NCBI GenBank assembly: GCA_018268915.1
Contig: JAFDVQ010000012.1
Location: forward strand, 47,797 to 111,796
DNA length: 64,000 bases
Reading direction: 5' to 3'
Source of the DNA: Acidobacteriota bacterium
GTDB taxonomy: Bacteria; Acidobacteriota; Terriglobia; Terriglobales; Acidobacteriaceae
The position numbers and the translations under genes are program-made. The notes beneath the pieces are model-generated. The model was not told the origin of the DNA, did not search any database, and worked only from the letters and a program-made list of their open reading frames with translations. Of this stretch, positions 15,424 to 24,399 are shown one piece after another (within the stretch, counting starts at the first letter, position 1; the number at the start of each line of letters is the position of its first letter).

Positions 15424-16998
15424 ATGTTTTTTCGTACGCAGGCATTGTGTGCCTTGGCGGCGGCGGGGGTATTGATGGGGCTCTCTGCCAGCTCGCATGC
15501 TGATCCATTGAAGGTGAAGACAGAGCAGGGAAAGGTCGTCGGCAAGACGATCAATAGCGGTAAGGTCCGCGCGTTTCTTGGATTGCCCTACGCAGCGCCG
15601 CCTGTGGGCGACTTGCGCTGGAAGGCACCGCAGCCCGCGGCAAAGTGGAAGGGCGATCGCGACGCGACTAAGTTTGGAGCACATTGCGCACAGGGACGCG
15701 TCTTCGACGACATGGTGTTCCAGGATGGCACGCCGAGCGAGGACTGCCTTTTTCTGAACGTGTATACGCCTGCGGACGCGAAGAAGAATGCGAAGCTGCC
15801 GGTGATGTTCTGGATTCACGGGGGCGGTTATTCGGGCGGAGGCAGTTCTGAGCCGCGGCATAACGGCGACTTCCTTCCGCTGAAGGGCGTTGTGCTGGTG
15901 ACGATCAATTACCGCCTCGGAGTCTTCGGATTCCTTTGCACCGATGAACTGGCGAAGGAAGGCAACGGGTCTGCCGGAAACTACGGACTGCTGGACATGG
16001 TGGCCGCGCTCGAGTGGGTGAAGAAGAATATTGGCAAGTTCAATGGCGATCCTGCGAACGTGACGATCTTCGGAGAGAGCGCCGGATCGTTTGCGGTGAG
16101 CACATTGATGGCTTCGCCCATGGCGCAAGGGCTATTCGCGAAGGCGATCGGCGAAAGCGGTGCAGCGTTTCCGAGCGCGATCTCTCTCGGTGGCGAGAGC
16201 GTGAAGGAGCGGGCTGAGGTCGACGATAAATGGATGACCGATGCCGGCGCCAAGGACATTGTCGCGCTTCGCGCCATGACGACCGACCAGGTTCTCGAGG
16301 CTGCGAAGAAGAAGGGTATGACCGGGTTCGCACCCGTGATCGATGGCAAGTTTCTCACCGAGCCGGTGCCTGACACTTACGCGGCAGGCAAGCAGGCGCA
16401 TGTGCCGCTGTTGGCGGGATGGAATGCCGATGAGGGAAGCTTCATGGCGATGCGCGGCATGAAGGCTCCACAGTGGAAGGAATTTGCCGCCAAGCAGTTT
16501 CCGGATCGCGCAGACGAATTTGTGAAGCTCTACGCGGGCGACACGGATGAACAGGCTCTTCGTTCGGCGGTTGATTTCGGAAGCGATCAGTTCATAGCAT
16601 TCGGAACCTGGAAGTGGCTTGAGGCACATCGCAAGACTGGTGGAGACGCTCCAGTGTATCGCTATCACTTTGAGTTGGCGGCGCTGCCGAGCAAGTATCA
16701 TCCAGGGACGTTCGCATTCCATTCAGATGACATTGAGTACGTTTTCGGGACTCTGGATACGCGGCCGGGCGAGACAGTTCGCGATGAAGACCGGCAACTG
16801 AGTGAAGCCATGATGACTTACTGGACGAACTTCGCGAAGAACGGCGATCCGAATGGACAGGGAGTGCAGAACTGGCCGAAGTACGATGCGACAGACAATT
16901 CAGTTATCCACCTCAACAGTCCAATCACTGCCGGGCCGGATCAGACGCGAGACCGCTACCTGTTCCTGATGAAGGGCATTCCTCAGATGCGGTTCTAA
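15424..16998 (+). CDS. secreted type-B carboxylesterase
   Basis: 524 residues. There is a signal peptide at the N terminus (MFFRTQALCALAAAGVLMGL, cleaved after SHA). The carboxylesterase type-B pattern is clear: EDCLFLNVYTP, the oxyanion motif IHGGGYSGG, the nucleophile GESAGS with Ser219, a DEGSF stretch with the acidic residue, and FHSDDIEYVFG with the catalytic His. Length fits para-nitrobenzyl esterase relatives. GGAGGA lies at about 15411-15416. It probably hydrolyses esters in the periplasm; the natural substrate is unknown. Monocistronic. Confidence 0.88.
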   Translation: MFFRTQALCALAAAGVLMGLSASSHADPLKVKTEQGKVVGKTINSGKVRAFLGLPYAAPPVGDLRWKAPQPAAKWKGDRDATKFGAHCAQGRVFDDMVFQDGTPSEDCLFLNVYTPADAKKNAKLPVMFWIHGGGYSGGGSSEPRHNGDFLPLKGVVLVTINYRLGVFGFLCTDELAKEGNGSAGNYGLLDMVAALEWVKKNIGKFNGDPANVTIFGESAGSFAVSTLMASPMAQGLFAKAIGESGAAFPSAISLGGESVKERAEVDDKWMTDAGAKDIVALRAMTTDQVLEAAKKKGMTGFAPVIDGKFLTEPVPDTYAAGKQAHVPLLAGWNADEGSFMAMRGMKAPQWKEFAAKQFPDRADEFVKLYAGDTDEQALRSAVDFGSDQFIAFGTWKWLEAHRKTGGDAPVYRYHFELAALPSKYHPGTFAFHSDDIEYVFGTLDTRPGETVRDEDRQLSEAMMTYWTNFAKNGDPNGQGVQNWPKYDATDNSVIHLNSPITAGPDQTRDRYLFLMKGIPQMRF

Positions 16999-17215
16999 GA
17001 AGACAGGGAACGAGGGGCCAAGGGAACGAGTCGGGTCATAAGACGGGGCGGTGAGCCGAGGCTTGCTGCTCCGTTGCTTTTTGGGGGCGGCGAAAGCATT
17101 CGTGTGTCTTGGGATTTTGGCAGCCAAGAAAGCGATTGGCCGCTCAGGGTTGATCACAGGCAGATGAAGCGCTGTGAAGATCTGAGCAGCCAAGAGGGAA
17201 GTGCGTGAGCTTGAG

Positions 17216-17422
17216 TTAGTCGGGGATCCCGACGCTGGGCTTGGTACCTTGCTGGGCCATGAGTTCGCACCAGTCTTTGTTGAGCTCGCCTAAGAGCTGC
17301 GCGATGGAATTTTGGAGTTTCTTCGCTGCGACGGTGTGCTTCTCGGGGCCGATATTCCGTGCGACCAGCGTGGAAGTATCCTGCAGGGCCTGAACGAGTC
17401 GTGCGTGGTCGACCTTTGTCAT
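17216..17422 (-). CDS. small hypothetical helical protein (68 aa)
   Basis: I do not recognise this 68-residue protein. It is mostly predicted helix, with a heptad-like spacing of Leu/Val in the middle (LVQALQDTSTLV, KLQNSIAQLLGELNKDW), one Cys and no membrane segment. GGAGAAGAG lies a few bases before the ATG at 17422 on the minus strand. A weak TTGGAC / TACATA promoter with a 15-base spacer can be read on the minus strand at 17491-17517. Function unknown. Confidence 0.55.
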   Translation of the reverse strand: MTKVDHARLVQALQDTSTLVARNIGPEKHTVAAKKLQNSIAQLLGELNKDWCELMAQQGTKPSVGIPD

Positions 17423-17524
17423 AAAACTCTTCTCCGGTGATGAGTCCGATGCGGAGGTCAGGTCAAAAAGTTGTCTGTGGATATTTCACTTATGTAATTT
17501 CTTGTACGATGGTCCAATAAGAGA

Positions 17525-17546
17525 GGCCACCCAACCTTGGGTGGCC
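17525..17546. terminator. bidirectional hairpin terminator
   Basis: GGCCACCCAA (17525-17534) and TTGGGTGGCC (17537-17546) are perfectly complementary, folding as an 8-bp GC-rich stem with a 6-base loop. It lies 17 bases below the end of the minus-strand peptidoglycan-binding gene and is followed by TCTCTTATT on the minus strand and TTGTCTT on the plus strand. Confidence 0.75.
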
Positions 17547-17562
17547 TTGTCTTAAAGTTGAA

Positions 17563-18069
17563 CTAACGGTTTACGCCCGAAGCGGCTGCAAAACCAGCAG
17601 ATTGAGAGGCAGGCAGTTCTGCGGCAGGCTTAGGATCAGCGAAGCTTGAACCTGAGGCGTTGATGGCGTTGGAGTAGTCAGGCCCCAAGCCGAGCTTCTT
17701 CAAGGCGCGGGAGTCGGGCGTCAAGTGACTTTGCCAGCCTTGATCCCGCTGGAACTTCTGCATGGCTGCGACAGTCGCGCTGTCCCATGCGCCTGTGGGC
17801 TCGCCGTTGAGGTAGTGCTCGCGGATGAGCGCCTGCTGGATCTCAGTGGCTCGGGCGGAGTCGATTCCTTGCTGCCCACGCAATTTTGTGCGCCGCGATT
17901 TTTTGGAACCTTTGCGAGATTTAGCGCTCGTTTTGGAGCTATGTGCAGACGTCTTGGCAGTACGTGCGTGCGGCGTAGAAGATTTTTTGTGGGTAGGAGT
18001 GGCGAAAGCAGGTATCACGGCAACTGCTGCCGCTAATAGAAACGCCAGGCCTGCTCGGGATGAAAGCAT
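17563..18069 (-). CDS. exported peptidoglycan-binding-domain protein
   Basis: 168 residues: a signal peptide (MLSSRAGLAFLLAAAVAVIPAFA), a Lys/Ser/Thr-rich basic linker (residues 25-65), a PG_binding_1-like helical domain (IQQALIREHYLNGEPTGAWDSATVAAMQKFQRDQGW, quoted here only as two parts: IQQALIREHYLNG and TVAAMQKFQRDQGW) and a short Ala/Ser-rich tail. It likely binds the cell wall through the domain; no catalytic module is attached. GAGGT lies 8 bases before the ATG. It ends at the bidirectional terminator at 17525-17546. Confidence 0.78.
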   Translation of the reverse strand: MLSSRAGLAFLLAAAVAVIPAFATPTHKKSSTPHARTAKTSAHSSKTSAKSRKGSKKSRRTKLRGQQGIDSARATEIQQALIREHYLNGEPTGAWDSATVAAMQKFQRDQGWQSHLTPDSRALKKLGLGPDYSNAINASGSSFADPKPAAELPASQSAGFAAASGVNR

Positions 18070-18316
18070 GCAAAATACCTCAACATCTTAAGTTCCTGGA
18101 CGCAGGAGCGAATTCTATCCGAATGTCCACTGAGTGTGCCACAAAAAGCAGATGGCGCCGGTCAGGTCCAGGTAGTGCGGGAAACGAAAGTTCAGGGCAG
18201 AAACTAAAGTCCAATACGTTGGATGTACTTCCTGCCGATCAGGCTTGTTGTTGCACCTCTGAATCCGCTGGTCATGGATCGCCTGACCTACTAGCTTCTG
18301 CGGCAAGACGATCAGG

Positions 18317-18347
18317 AATGCAGGGGAGTGCTGGCCTCCCCTGCATT
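18317..18347. terminator. hairpin after the HtrA gene
   Basis: AATGCAGGGGAG (18317-18328) and CTCCCCTGCATT (18336-18347) form a perfect 12-bp stem with a 7-base loop, starting 10 bases below the minus-strand HtrA stop. There is no long T-run, but the stem is stable and sits where a terminator is expected. The rest of the gap 18070-18316 shows nothing I can identify. Confidence 0.65.
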
Positions 18348-18357
18348 CAAGTTTCGC

Positions 18358-20019
18358 TTACAGTGTCCCGCCTATGTAATTGATTCCATTTTCTGGATGG
18401 CGAGGATCCATGACTTCAAAGACCACGTCGTCGCCGGTTTTGAGGCCTTTCACGACTGCGTCGAACTGGTCCTTGGTCCCAGTGGCTTTCTTGTTGATGC
18501 GTACGATCACCAGGCCCGGTTCGAGCTGCTGCAGATCGGCGAAAGAGCCGCTCCGGACCGACTGGATGATCACACCTGAGGTGTGGATCTTCTGGGCGGT
18601 CTGGTCAGTGATCTGGCGAACAACGAGGCCGAGCTTCTCCCCAGCGTCGCTGGTGTTATCGGGATTGGACTCCTGCTTCTGGCCAATTGCGTCTCCGAAG
18701 ACCTTGTCGCGGTCGCCGACGGTGACAGTCGCATCCTGCGGCTTTCCGTCGCGAACGAACCCGAGACGGATACTGGAGCCGGGTCGGCGGCTGGCGATGT
18801 CGTTCACGAGGTCGTCGCCATCCTTGATCGAGCGGCCGTCGATGGTGGTGATGATGTCTCCAGCCTTGATGCCACCCTTTTCAGCTGGGCCACCGGGTTG
18901 CACCTGCTGGACGAGAACGCCATTCTTGAAGCCGTAGACGCGGTTGACAGCGCCGGAGAGGCCGGAACGGAACGAGATGCCAATAGATCCGCGGGTGACC
19001 TTATGGCTGGGGCTGATGAGATCGTTATAGACCGAGACGACGGTGTTGGAGGGCATTGCGAATCCGATGCCCTGATAGCCGGCGGACTGTGTGTAGATGG
19101 CGGTGTTGACGCCGATGACTTCGCCGTTCATGTTGAGGAGCGGGCCGCCGGAGTTGCCGGGGTTTATGGCTGCGTCGGTCTGGATAAAGTGCTGGAACTG
19201 ACCTGCAACGCCCGGCTCAATGGTGCGGTTCTTCGCGGAGATAATGCCGGCGGTTACGGTCTGCGCCAGGGCGAAGGGGCTGCCAATGGCCTCGACGGAG
19301 TCGCCTACCTGGACCTGATCGGAGTTTCCAAGCTTGACGGTCGAGAGAGGAGAGCTGCTCTCGATCTTGATGACAGCGAGATCGGTGGCCTTGTCGGTGC
19401 CGATTACGCGGGCGGGACGACCGAGATCTTGGGAGTCGGGATCGGTGGAGAGCTTAACGAAGATCTTGTCGGCCTTCTCGATCACGTGGTTGTTGGTGAT
19501 GATGTATCCCTTGGCATCGACGATAAAGCCGGAGCCGAGGGACTCGCGCACCTGGCCGTCGTCACCGCCATCCTGGTCGGGCATCTGACCGCCAAAGAAG
19601 CGATTGAAGAAGTCCTGGAAGTTGTTCTGGCCTTGTCCCTGGCCGGGTCCTTGGCCGCCATCCTGATCATCATCGTCAGGGTTGTCGCCTGGGTTCTGCG
19701 GATTGGGCTGGACACGATTGTGCGGGTTAGGAAGGAGGCGGCGGCCGCCCTTGTTGCCGACATTCTTCGGCAAGGTCTGGGTATTGATATTTACCACCGC
19801 GGGCCCTACGGCCTTGGCGATTTTGACGAAGGCGTTGGGCTCAATGGGAGAGTTGACCACTTTGAGTGGCGTTGCGTCGCTGCTGTCGCTGGTTCTTTCC
19901 TGGCCGCGCACCCCATGTGCCGCATATGAGCCGCCTACGATGGCGACCGACAAAATGGCGAGGAAAAGGAACGTGGATGCGAGACGGTGCGAGCGCAGTC
20001 TTGCGTAAAACGAATTCAT
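18358..20019 (-). CDS. DegP/HtrA-type periplasmic serine protease
   Basis: 553 residues. An N-terminal hydrophobic stretch (residues 13-36) is a signal anchor or signal peptide. A Gly/Gln/Asp/Pro-rich linker (about 90-155) precedes the trypsin-like domain with the catalytic triad His178 (TNNHVI), Asp213 (TDLAVI) and Ser290 (GNSGGPL). Two PDZ domains follow, around residues 335-430 and 460-545. This is the protein quality-control protease/chaperone of the envelope. Length is slightly above E. coli DegP because of the acidic, low-complexity linker. It is transcribed alone toward the hairpin at 18317. A 448-residue open frame on the opposite strand is a codon-bias shadow. Confidence 0.92.
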   Translation of the reverse strand: MNSFYARLRSHRLASTFLFLAILSVAIVGGSYAAHGVRGQERTSDSSDATPLKVVNSPIEPNAFVKIAKAVGPAVVNINTQTLPKNVGNKGGRRLLPNPHNRVQPNPQNPGDNPDDDDQDGGQGPGQGQGQNNFQDFFNRFFGGQMPDQDGGDDGQVRESLGSGFIVDAKGYIITNNHVIEKADKIFVKLSTDPDSQDLGRPARVIGTDKATDLAVIKIESSSPLSTVKLGNSDQVQVGDSVEAIGSPFALAQTVTAGIISAKNRTIEPGVAGQFQHFIQTDAAINPGNSGGPLLNMNGEVIGVNTAIYTQSAGYQGIGFAMPSNTVVSVYNDLISPSHKVTRGSIGISFRSGLSGAVNRVYGFKNGVLVQQVQPGGPAEKGGIKAGDIITTIDGRSIKDGDDLVNDIASRRPGSSIRLGFVRDGKPQDATVTVGDRDKVFGDAIGQKQESNPDNTSDAGEKLGLVVRQITDQTAQKIHTSGVIIQSVRSGSFADLQQLEPGLVIVRINKKATGTKDQFDAVVKGLKTGDDVVFEVMDPRHPENGINYIGGTL

Positions 20020-20257
20020 GGGTTCGAGGACCTCTTAACGGTTCAGCCACCCGGCTGGATATCTAGACAATTCACCAGTCTCAAGTATAAAACCCGGAAG
20101 GCGTTCCCGCCGGAGTAGTGTGACGGAGCAAAGCACGTGAAGAGTCGTGCCTTAGGCGTCGGATGCCGGAATCGGCGGTCTAGTTTGCCCCTGATCAGGC
20201 GGCGGACTGCTCATACCTGATTAGACGTGGCCGGAGCGAAGAAGTGCGCCGGCCGGC

Positions 20258-21775
20258 ATGCTAACATCCGGCATGATTTCCCCACAAAAGTGTTGCAGAT
20301 TCATTGCGATTGCGGGTGTGATGGTGTCGGCCGGGACGCCGATGATTCGAGCGCAGTCTGATAAGACGCCTGGCCAGGCGGCCCCGGCTGCTCCGCCCTC
20401 GATTCTGGATCGACTGCACGCGATGATCGGCGGCGGAAAAAGTGCTTGGAGCGATGAACAGCTTCGCACGATGGAGCGCCTGCGCGATAAGGCGATGGAG
20501 AGCGACTATGCCTACGAGGAGTTGAGGCATCTGACGGACAACATCGGGCCGAGGCTGAGCGGGTCTCCTCAGGCGCAGAAGGCGGTGGACTGGGTAGCAG
20601 ATGAGATGCGGAAGCTGGGTGCGGAGGTGACGCTTGAGAAGGCGAAGGTTCCGCACTGGGTGCGCGGAGTTGAAACAGCGGAGCTGACAGCATGGCCCGG
20701 GCAGGCTGAGGGAACAAAACAGAAGATCGTTCTGACGGCGCTCGGCGGGAGTGTGGGCACTCCGGCGGAGGGAATCACCGCGGAGGTTGTGACTGTAGAC
20801 AACTGGAAGGAGCTGCGCAGTCTGCCCGCGGGCGCAGTGAAGGGGAAGATTCTGCTGTTCAATCATCCATTCGACAAAGAACTGGCCGCGACGGGACATG
20901 GCCTTGATGCCTACGGCGGGAGCGTGGTGTATCGCGGGGCCGGACCGATTGCGGGTGCCAATGCGGGAGCAGTAGCAGTGCTGGTGAGGAGCGCGGGCGG
21001 CGGAGACTATCGGTCGCCACACACGGGAGCGACTGCGTATGCGCCGGGGGTGACCAAGATTGCTGCGGCAGCGGTGACGGCGGAAGATGCAGAGTTGCTG
21101 AGCACGCTGTCGCACGAGGGCAAGGTGACGATGCACCTGACGTTGACTCCGCAAACGCTTCCGGATGCGGACAGCTACAACGTCATTGCAGACTGGAAGG
21201 GAACAGCGCATCCGGAGCAGGTGGTGGTTGTTTCAGGACATCTGGACTCGTGGGACCTGGGAACGGGCGCGATCGATGACGGTGCCGGCGTGACGGTTTC
21301 GATGGCGGCGCTGGAGCTGATGAAGGAACTTGGGATTCGTCCGAAGCGGACGGTGCGCATGATTGCGTGGATGAGCGAGGAAGAGGGCTCAGAGGGCGCT
21401 GCGCAATACATGAAAGATCATACGACGGATCTGGCGAATCACGCGGGCGCAATCGAGAGCGATCTTGGGGCGGATCATCCGACGGGAATTTACTACGCGG
21501 GCAAGCCGGAACTCGGACAGAAACTGAGGCCGGTGGCGCAGGTGCTGGAAAAGATCGGAGCGGGATCGCTGGTGAATGCTCCAGAGACGGGCGAGGATAT
21601 TTCGGGGCTGACGGACAAGGGCGTGCCGAGCTTTGCGCCGATCCAGGACAGCCGGTTCTATTTCAACTATCACCACACGGCTGCGGATACCTTCGACAAG
21701 ATCGACAAGAAACAGTTGAACGAGAATGCGGCAATCATGACGGTGCTGGCGTATGCGCTGGCTGATGAGCCGTAG
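20258..21775 (+). CDS. M28-family zinc aminopeptidase with PA domain
   Basis: 505 residues (500 if the in-frame ATG at 20273 is used; neither has a clear ribosome site). The N terminus is hydrophobic and ends near an IRAQ signal cleavage site, so the enzyme is probably exported. A protease-associated insert covers about residues 150-260. The metal-binding set of M28 is complete: GHLDSWD, IDDGAG, SEEEGSEG, ESDLGAD and YHHTAADTFD. It resembles carboxypeptidase Q / PQQC-type aminopeptidases that trim dipeptides. It is followed by a strong shared terminator and the convergent TolC-like gene. Confidence 0.86.
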   Translation: MLTSGMISPQKCCRFIAIAGVMVSAGTPMIRAQSDKTPGQAAPAAPPSILDRLHAMIGGGKSAWSDEQLRTMERLRDKAMESDYAYEELRHLTDNIGPRLSGSPQAQKAVDWVADEMRKLGAEVTLEKAKVPHWVRGVETAELTAWPGQAEGTKQKIVLTALGGSVGTPAEGITAEVVTVDNWKELRSLPAGAVKGKILLFNHPFDKELAATGHGLDAYGGSVVYRGAGPIAGANAGAVAVLVRSAGGGDYRSPHTGATAYAPGVTKIAAAAVTAEDAELLSTLSHEGKVTMHLTLTPQTLPDADSYNVIADWKGTAHPEQVVVVSGHLDSWDLGTGAIDDGAGVTVSMAALELMKELGIRPKRTVRMIAWMSEEEGSEGAAQYMKDHTTDLANHAGAIESDLGADHPTGIYYAGKPELGQKLRPVAQVLEKIGAGSLVNAPETGEDISGLTDKGVPSFAPIQDSRFYFNYHHTAADTFDKIDKKQLNENAAIMTVLAYALADEP

Positions 21776-21816
21776 GCGGCAGTGATCTGGGGTCAGTGGT
21801 CAGTGATCAGAATTAA

Positions 21817-21838
21817 GGCCCGGCGACGATGCCGGGCC
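21817..21838. terminator. bidirectional terminator between convergent genes
   Basis: GGCCCGGC (21817-21824) and GCCGGGCC (21831-21838) form a perfect 8-bp GC stem with a 6-base loop, followed by GTTTGTAGTTT on the plus strand and TTAATT on the minus strand. It ends both the M28 peptidase and the TolC-like gene. A short direct repeat GGTCAGT/GGTCAGT (21791-21804) lies just upstream. Confidence 0.8.
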
Positions 21839-21871
21839 GTTTGTAGTTTGTGAGAGCAAAAGCGAGTTGCT

Positions 21872-24118
21872 CTAGCGCTGTGGGGTTGTGGGAGCAGGCG
21901 GAGTTGCTGGAGCGGGCGCTGCTGCTGGCTGGTCGGTCTGGGGCTGGCTGGGCTGCACGTCCGTTGGTTGTGCAGGCATGGCTGCGGGAGTGCCGGGCTG
22001 CTGGGCAGGGGCTACAGGCTGAACACCGCCGACGGTTGGCGCGGTGCTCACGGTGCCCTTGGCTGCATCGCCGAGGTTTATGCCGTAGTGTTGAAGCGTT
22101 GAAGCCAACACCTGGTAAAGGCTGGCCCGTGCGGTTGCGAACGCCGCATTTGCTGCGATCAAGTTGTTTTCAGCAACGGCGAGATTGCGCTCCTGCTGGA
22201 GAACATTCGCGGTGGTCGAAGCACCGAGGTGGAGTTTTTTCTGTTCGGCATCGAGGCTCTGCTGTGCGTAGTCTCGTGCAGCGAGCGATGCCTGCACCTG
22301 GGCACGGTCATTGGTAAGCGCGAACTGCGCATTGACCACCTGCATGCGGATCTGCGTGTAGAGCTGAGCGAGGCGGAGTTCAGCCTGACGATATTCCATC
22401 AGCGCGCGGGCCTGTGTGGCTTGCGCTTCGCGGTTGCGGATTGGGATGGTCATGCTGAAGCCCAGACCTTTGTCCGGAGCTGAACTGTTGAAGAGGTTAG
22501 TCAGAACGGTACCGTAACCGTTGGACGGGAAGGATCCCGGAGGGTATGGGTCACCGGTTTTGAAATCAATTGCGCTTGGACTCTGGGATCCACCGAGAGC
22601 AGCAGAACCGTAGAACCCGTATACGTCGAGAGCAGGAAGTAACGCATGCTTCGCACCGCGCAGCGTGATCTCGTCGTTGCGCAAGGTTAAAGCAGCCTGT
22701 TCGAGCTCGGGGCGGTTCTTGAATGCGTCCTGAACGAGGCCTTCGATCGGCTGCTTTTCTTCATCGATCGGGTCGAGCTTGATGCGGTCTGTCGGAACGA
22801 TCGGTGCAGTCGCCAGCGCCTGGTCGTTCAGATTGCGCGCGATAGCCTGTTTGATGATCTGCTGCTGGTAGTTCAACTGGTTCTGCGATGCAGTCAACGA
22901 CTGCTTGTCGGTCTGCACTGTGGAGTCAGCCTGTACAACGTCGAGCGGAGCCATGGTGCCGATCTCGAGTTGCTTGTGCGTGTCCTCTGAGAGTTTGCTG
23001 CTCTGCGCGAGAGCGCGCTCTTTTGCCTGGACATCTTCATAGGCGCTTACGAGACCCCAGTAGATTCCTTCAACCTGATTCACGGTGTAGAGAATCTGCT
23101 GACGGAACGACGAGTCCGTAATGCGGCGGTCGTTGATGGCCTGGTACATGAAGCGCTTGTTGATCCAGATACCCGCGCCCTGCAGCAGGTGTTGCGTCAC
23201 CGTAGCTTTGAAGGTGGAGCTGAGTTCGGGGCTGTAGACCGTGAACGGACTGTCGGTGGTAATGCGATTGTTGACGATGCTGGCCTGAAGCGCAGTGCCT
23301 GTTACGAACCCCTGGTTGTAGCCGAAGGTGTAGTTGTTGGTGTTTGTTCCGAGCGAGGTTTTGCCGCCGGAGAAGAGGGTGTTGGATTGCGGCGCGCGAG
23401 CGCGCTCAAACTGGATAGTCCCGGTGACGTTGGGATCGAGGGGCTCGGGAAGTGGGCCCGCGCCTGCTGTCGTCAACGTCAAGCCGTTTACGCCGGAACC
23501 GGCACCGCCAGAGCCGACTGTTGTTCCGCCAGGGCCGCCGCCTGTCTGGAGGATCGAGACAGATCCACCGAGAGTGCCGGTGACGAGTCCCGAGGGCGCG
23601 CCGAGAGGTGTGGCCCCGGTGCGGGTACGCAAAATGTCGGTATCGGCGATGTCGAGGTCATAACGCGCGATGGCGATGTCGTAGTTGTTCTCGATGGCCA
23701 GCGCGATGGCGTCGGAGAGGCTGAGGTAGATCTTGCCGTCCTTGAGCAGATTGTCGAGGCGAACGGAGTTGGCGAAATTTGCTTTCGGGATGTCCGTGCC
23801 CCGATACATGTTGATCGGATTTCCGAGCAGGCGACCGGCGGGCTTGGAGAAATCGCGGCTCGTGGAACGGAGATCAAATGGCTGGGTCAGATTGGGACCG
23901 GGGGCCTGGGGCAACTGCGATGCTTCTTTCTGAGGGGCGTTTGTGCCGGCGCCCTTGACGCCGCCCGATTGCTGTTCCTGTGCAAATCCCGAAGGCACTC
24001 CTGCTGTCAACGTCAGCATGACTGCGGTGGCCGCGCGCAAGCGGTCTGCAGTGCGGCGCTTTGCGGGGCGAGCAGTTATCTTGTGATGTTCAAACACACG
24101 GATACCGAACAATTGCAT
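21872..24118 (-). CDS. TolC-like outer-membrane efflux protein
   Basis: 748 residues from ATG 24118, which has AGAGGA just upstream; the open frame extends to 24235, but that part reads as non-coding. A signal peptide with a basic start ends near SGFAQ. The body shows the OEP helix-rich pattern twice: LSLSDAIALAIENNYDIAIAR at the start and long coiled-coil stretches (RALAQSSKLSEDTHKQLEIGTM, shortened here to DTHKQLEIGTMAPLDVVQAD, and AEQKKLHLGASTTANVLQQE). The Gly-rich insert around residues 160-230 and the Pro/Ala/Gln tail are longer than in E. coli TolC. It should form the outer-membrane duct of an efflux or type I secretion pump, but no inner-membrane partner genes are adjacent. Confidence 0.85.
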   Translation of the reverse strand: MQLFGIRVFEHHKITARPAKRRTADRLRAATAVMLTLTAGVPSGFAQEQQSGGVKGAGTNAPQKEASQLPQAPGPNLTQPFDLRSTSRDFSKPAGRLLGNPINMYRGTDIPKANFANSVRLDNLLKDGKIYLSLSDAIALAIENNYDIAIARYDLDIADTDILRTRTGATPLGAPSGLVTGTLGGSVSILQTGGGPGGTTVGSGGAGSGVNGLTLTTAGAGPLPEPLDPNVTGTIQFERARAPQSNTLFSGGKTSLGTNTNNYTFGYNQGFVTGTALQASIVNNRITTDSPFTVYSPELSSTFKATVTQHLLQGAGIWINKRFMYQAINDRRITDSSFRQQILYTVNQVEGIYWGLVSAYEDVQAKERALAQSSKLSEDTHKQLEIGTMAPLDVVQADSTVQTDKQSLTASQNQLNYQQQIIKQAIARNLNDQALATAPIVPTDRIKLDPIDEEKQPIEGLVQDAFKNRPELEQAALTLRNDEITLRGAKHALLPALDVYGFYGSAALGGSQSPSAIDFKTGDPYPPGSFPSNGYGTVLTNLFNSSAPDKGLGFSMTIPIRNREAQATQARALMEYRQAELRLAQLYTQIRMQVVNAQFALTNDRAQVQASLAARDYAQQSLDAEQKKLHLGASTTANVLQQERNLAVAENNLIAANAAFATARASLYQVLASTLQHYGINLGDAAKGTVSTAPTVGGVQPVAPAQQPGTPAAMPAQPTDVQPSQPQTDQPAAAPAPATPPAPTTPQR

Positions 24119-24399
24119 GTTTCCTCTCCACGAGTCGCTGAGGCATGTGGGGTGCCGTTCTACATGACGTCCGAAACATGATTCCGGACGCAAATTTGTG
24201 ATTCTACGCGGCGATTTCTTCTTCCCGTGCTTCAAATGACCATTGGGTCACTTAGGATTACGCGCGCCGCGGTAACTTCGTTCCCTCTTGCAGGGCACTT
24301 CGCGCCCAATCTCGCACGAAAACACGAGTATATCCCAATGTAAGGTGCTAACCGGATGGGCCTTTTTGGTCAATTAACCTGTTAACAACACAGGTACCC

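Noticed and set aside
18060..18383. 107-residue plus-strand open frame in the gap before the HtrA gene
   Set aside because: It crosses a perfect inverted repeat, overlaps the start of the peptidoglycan-binding gene and looks random in composition.
18583..19929. 448-residue plus-strand open frame opposite the HtrA gene
   Set aside because: It lies entirely antisense to a protease with full catalytic triad and PDZ domains; its Val/Gly/Asp-rich make-up is what the opposite strand of a high-GC gene produces. No ribosome site or domain.
23189..24181. 330-residue plus-strand open frame opposite the TolC-like gene
   Set aside because: Antisense shadow of a gene with signal peptide and repeated OEP helices.
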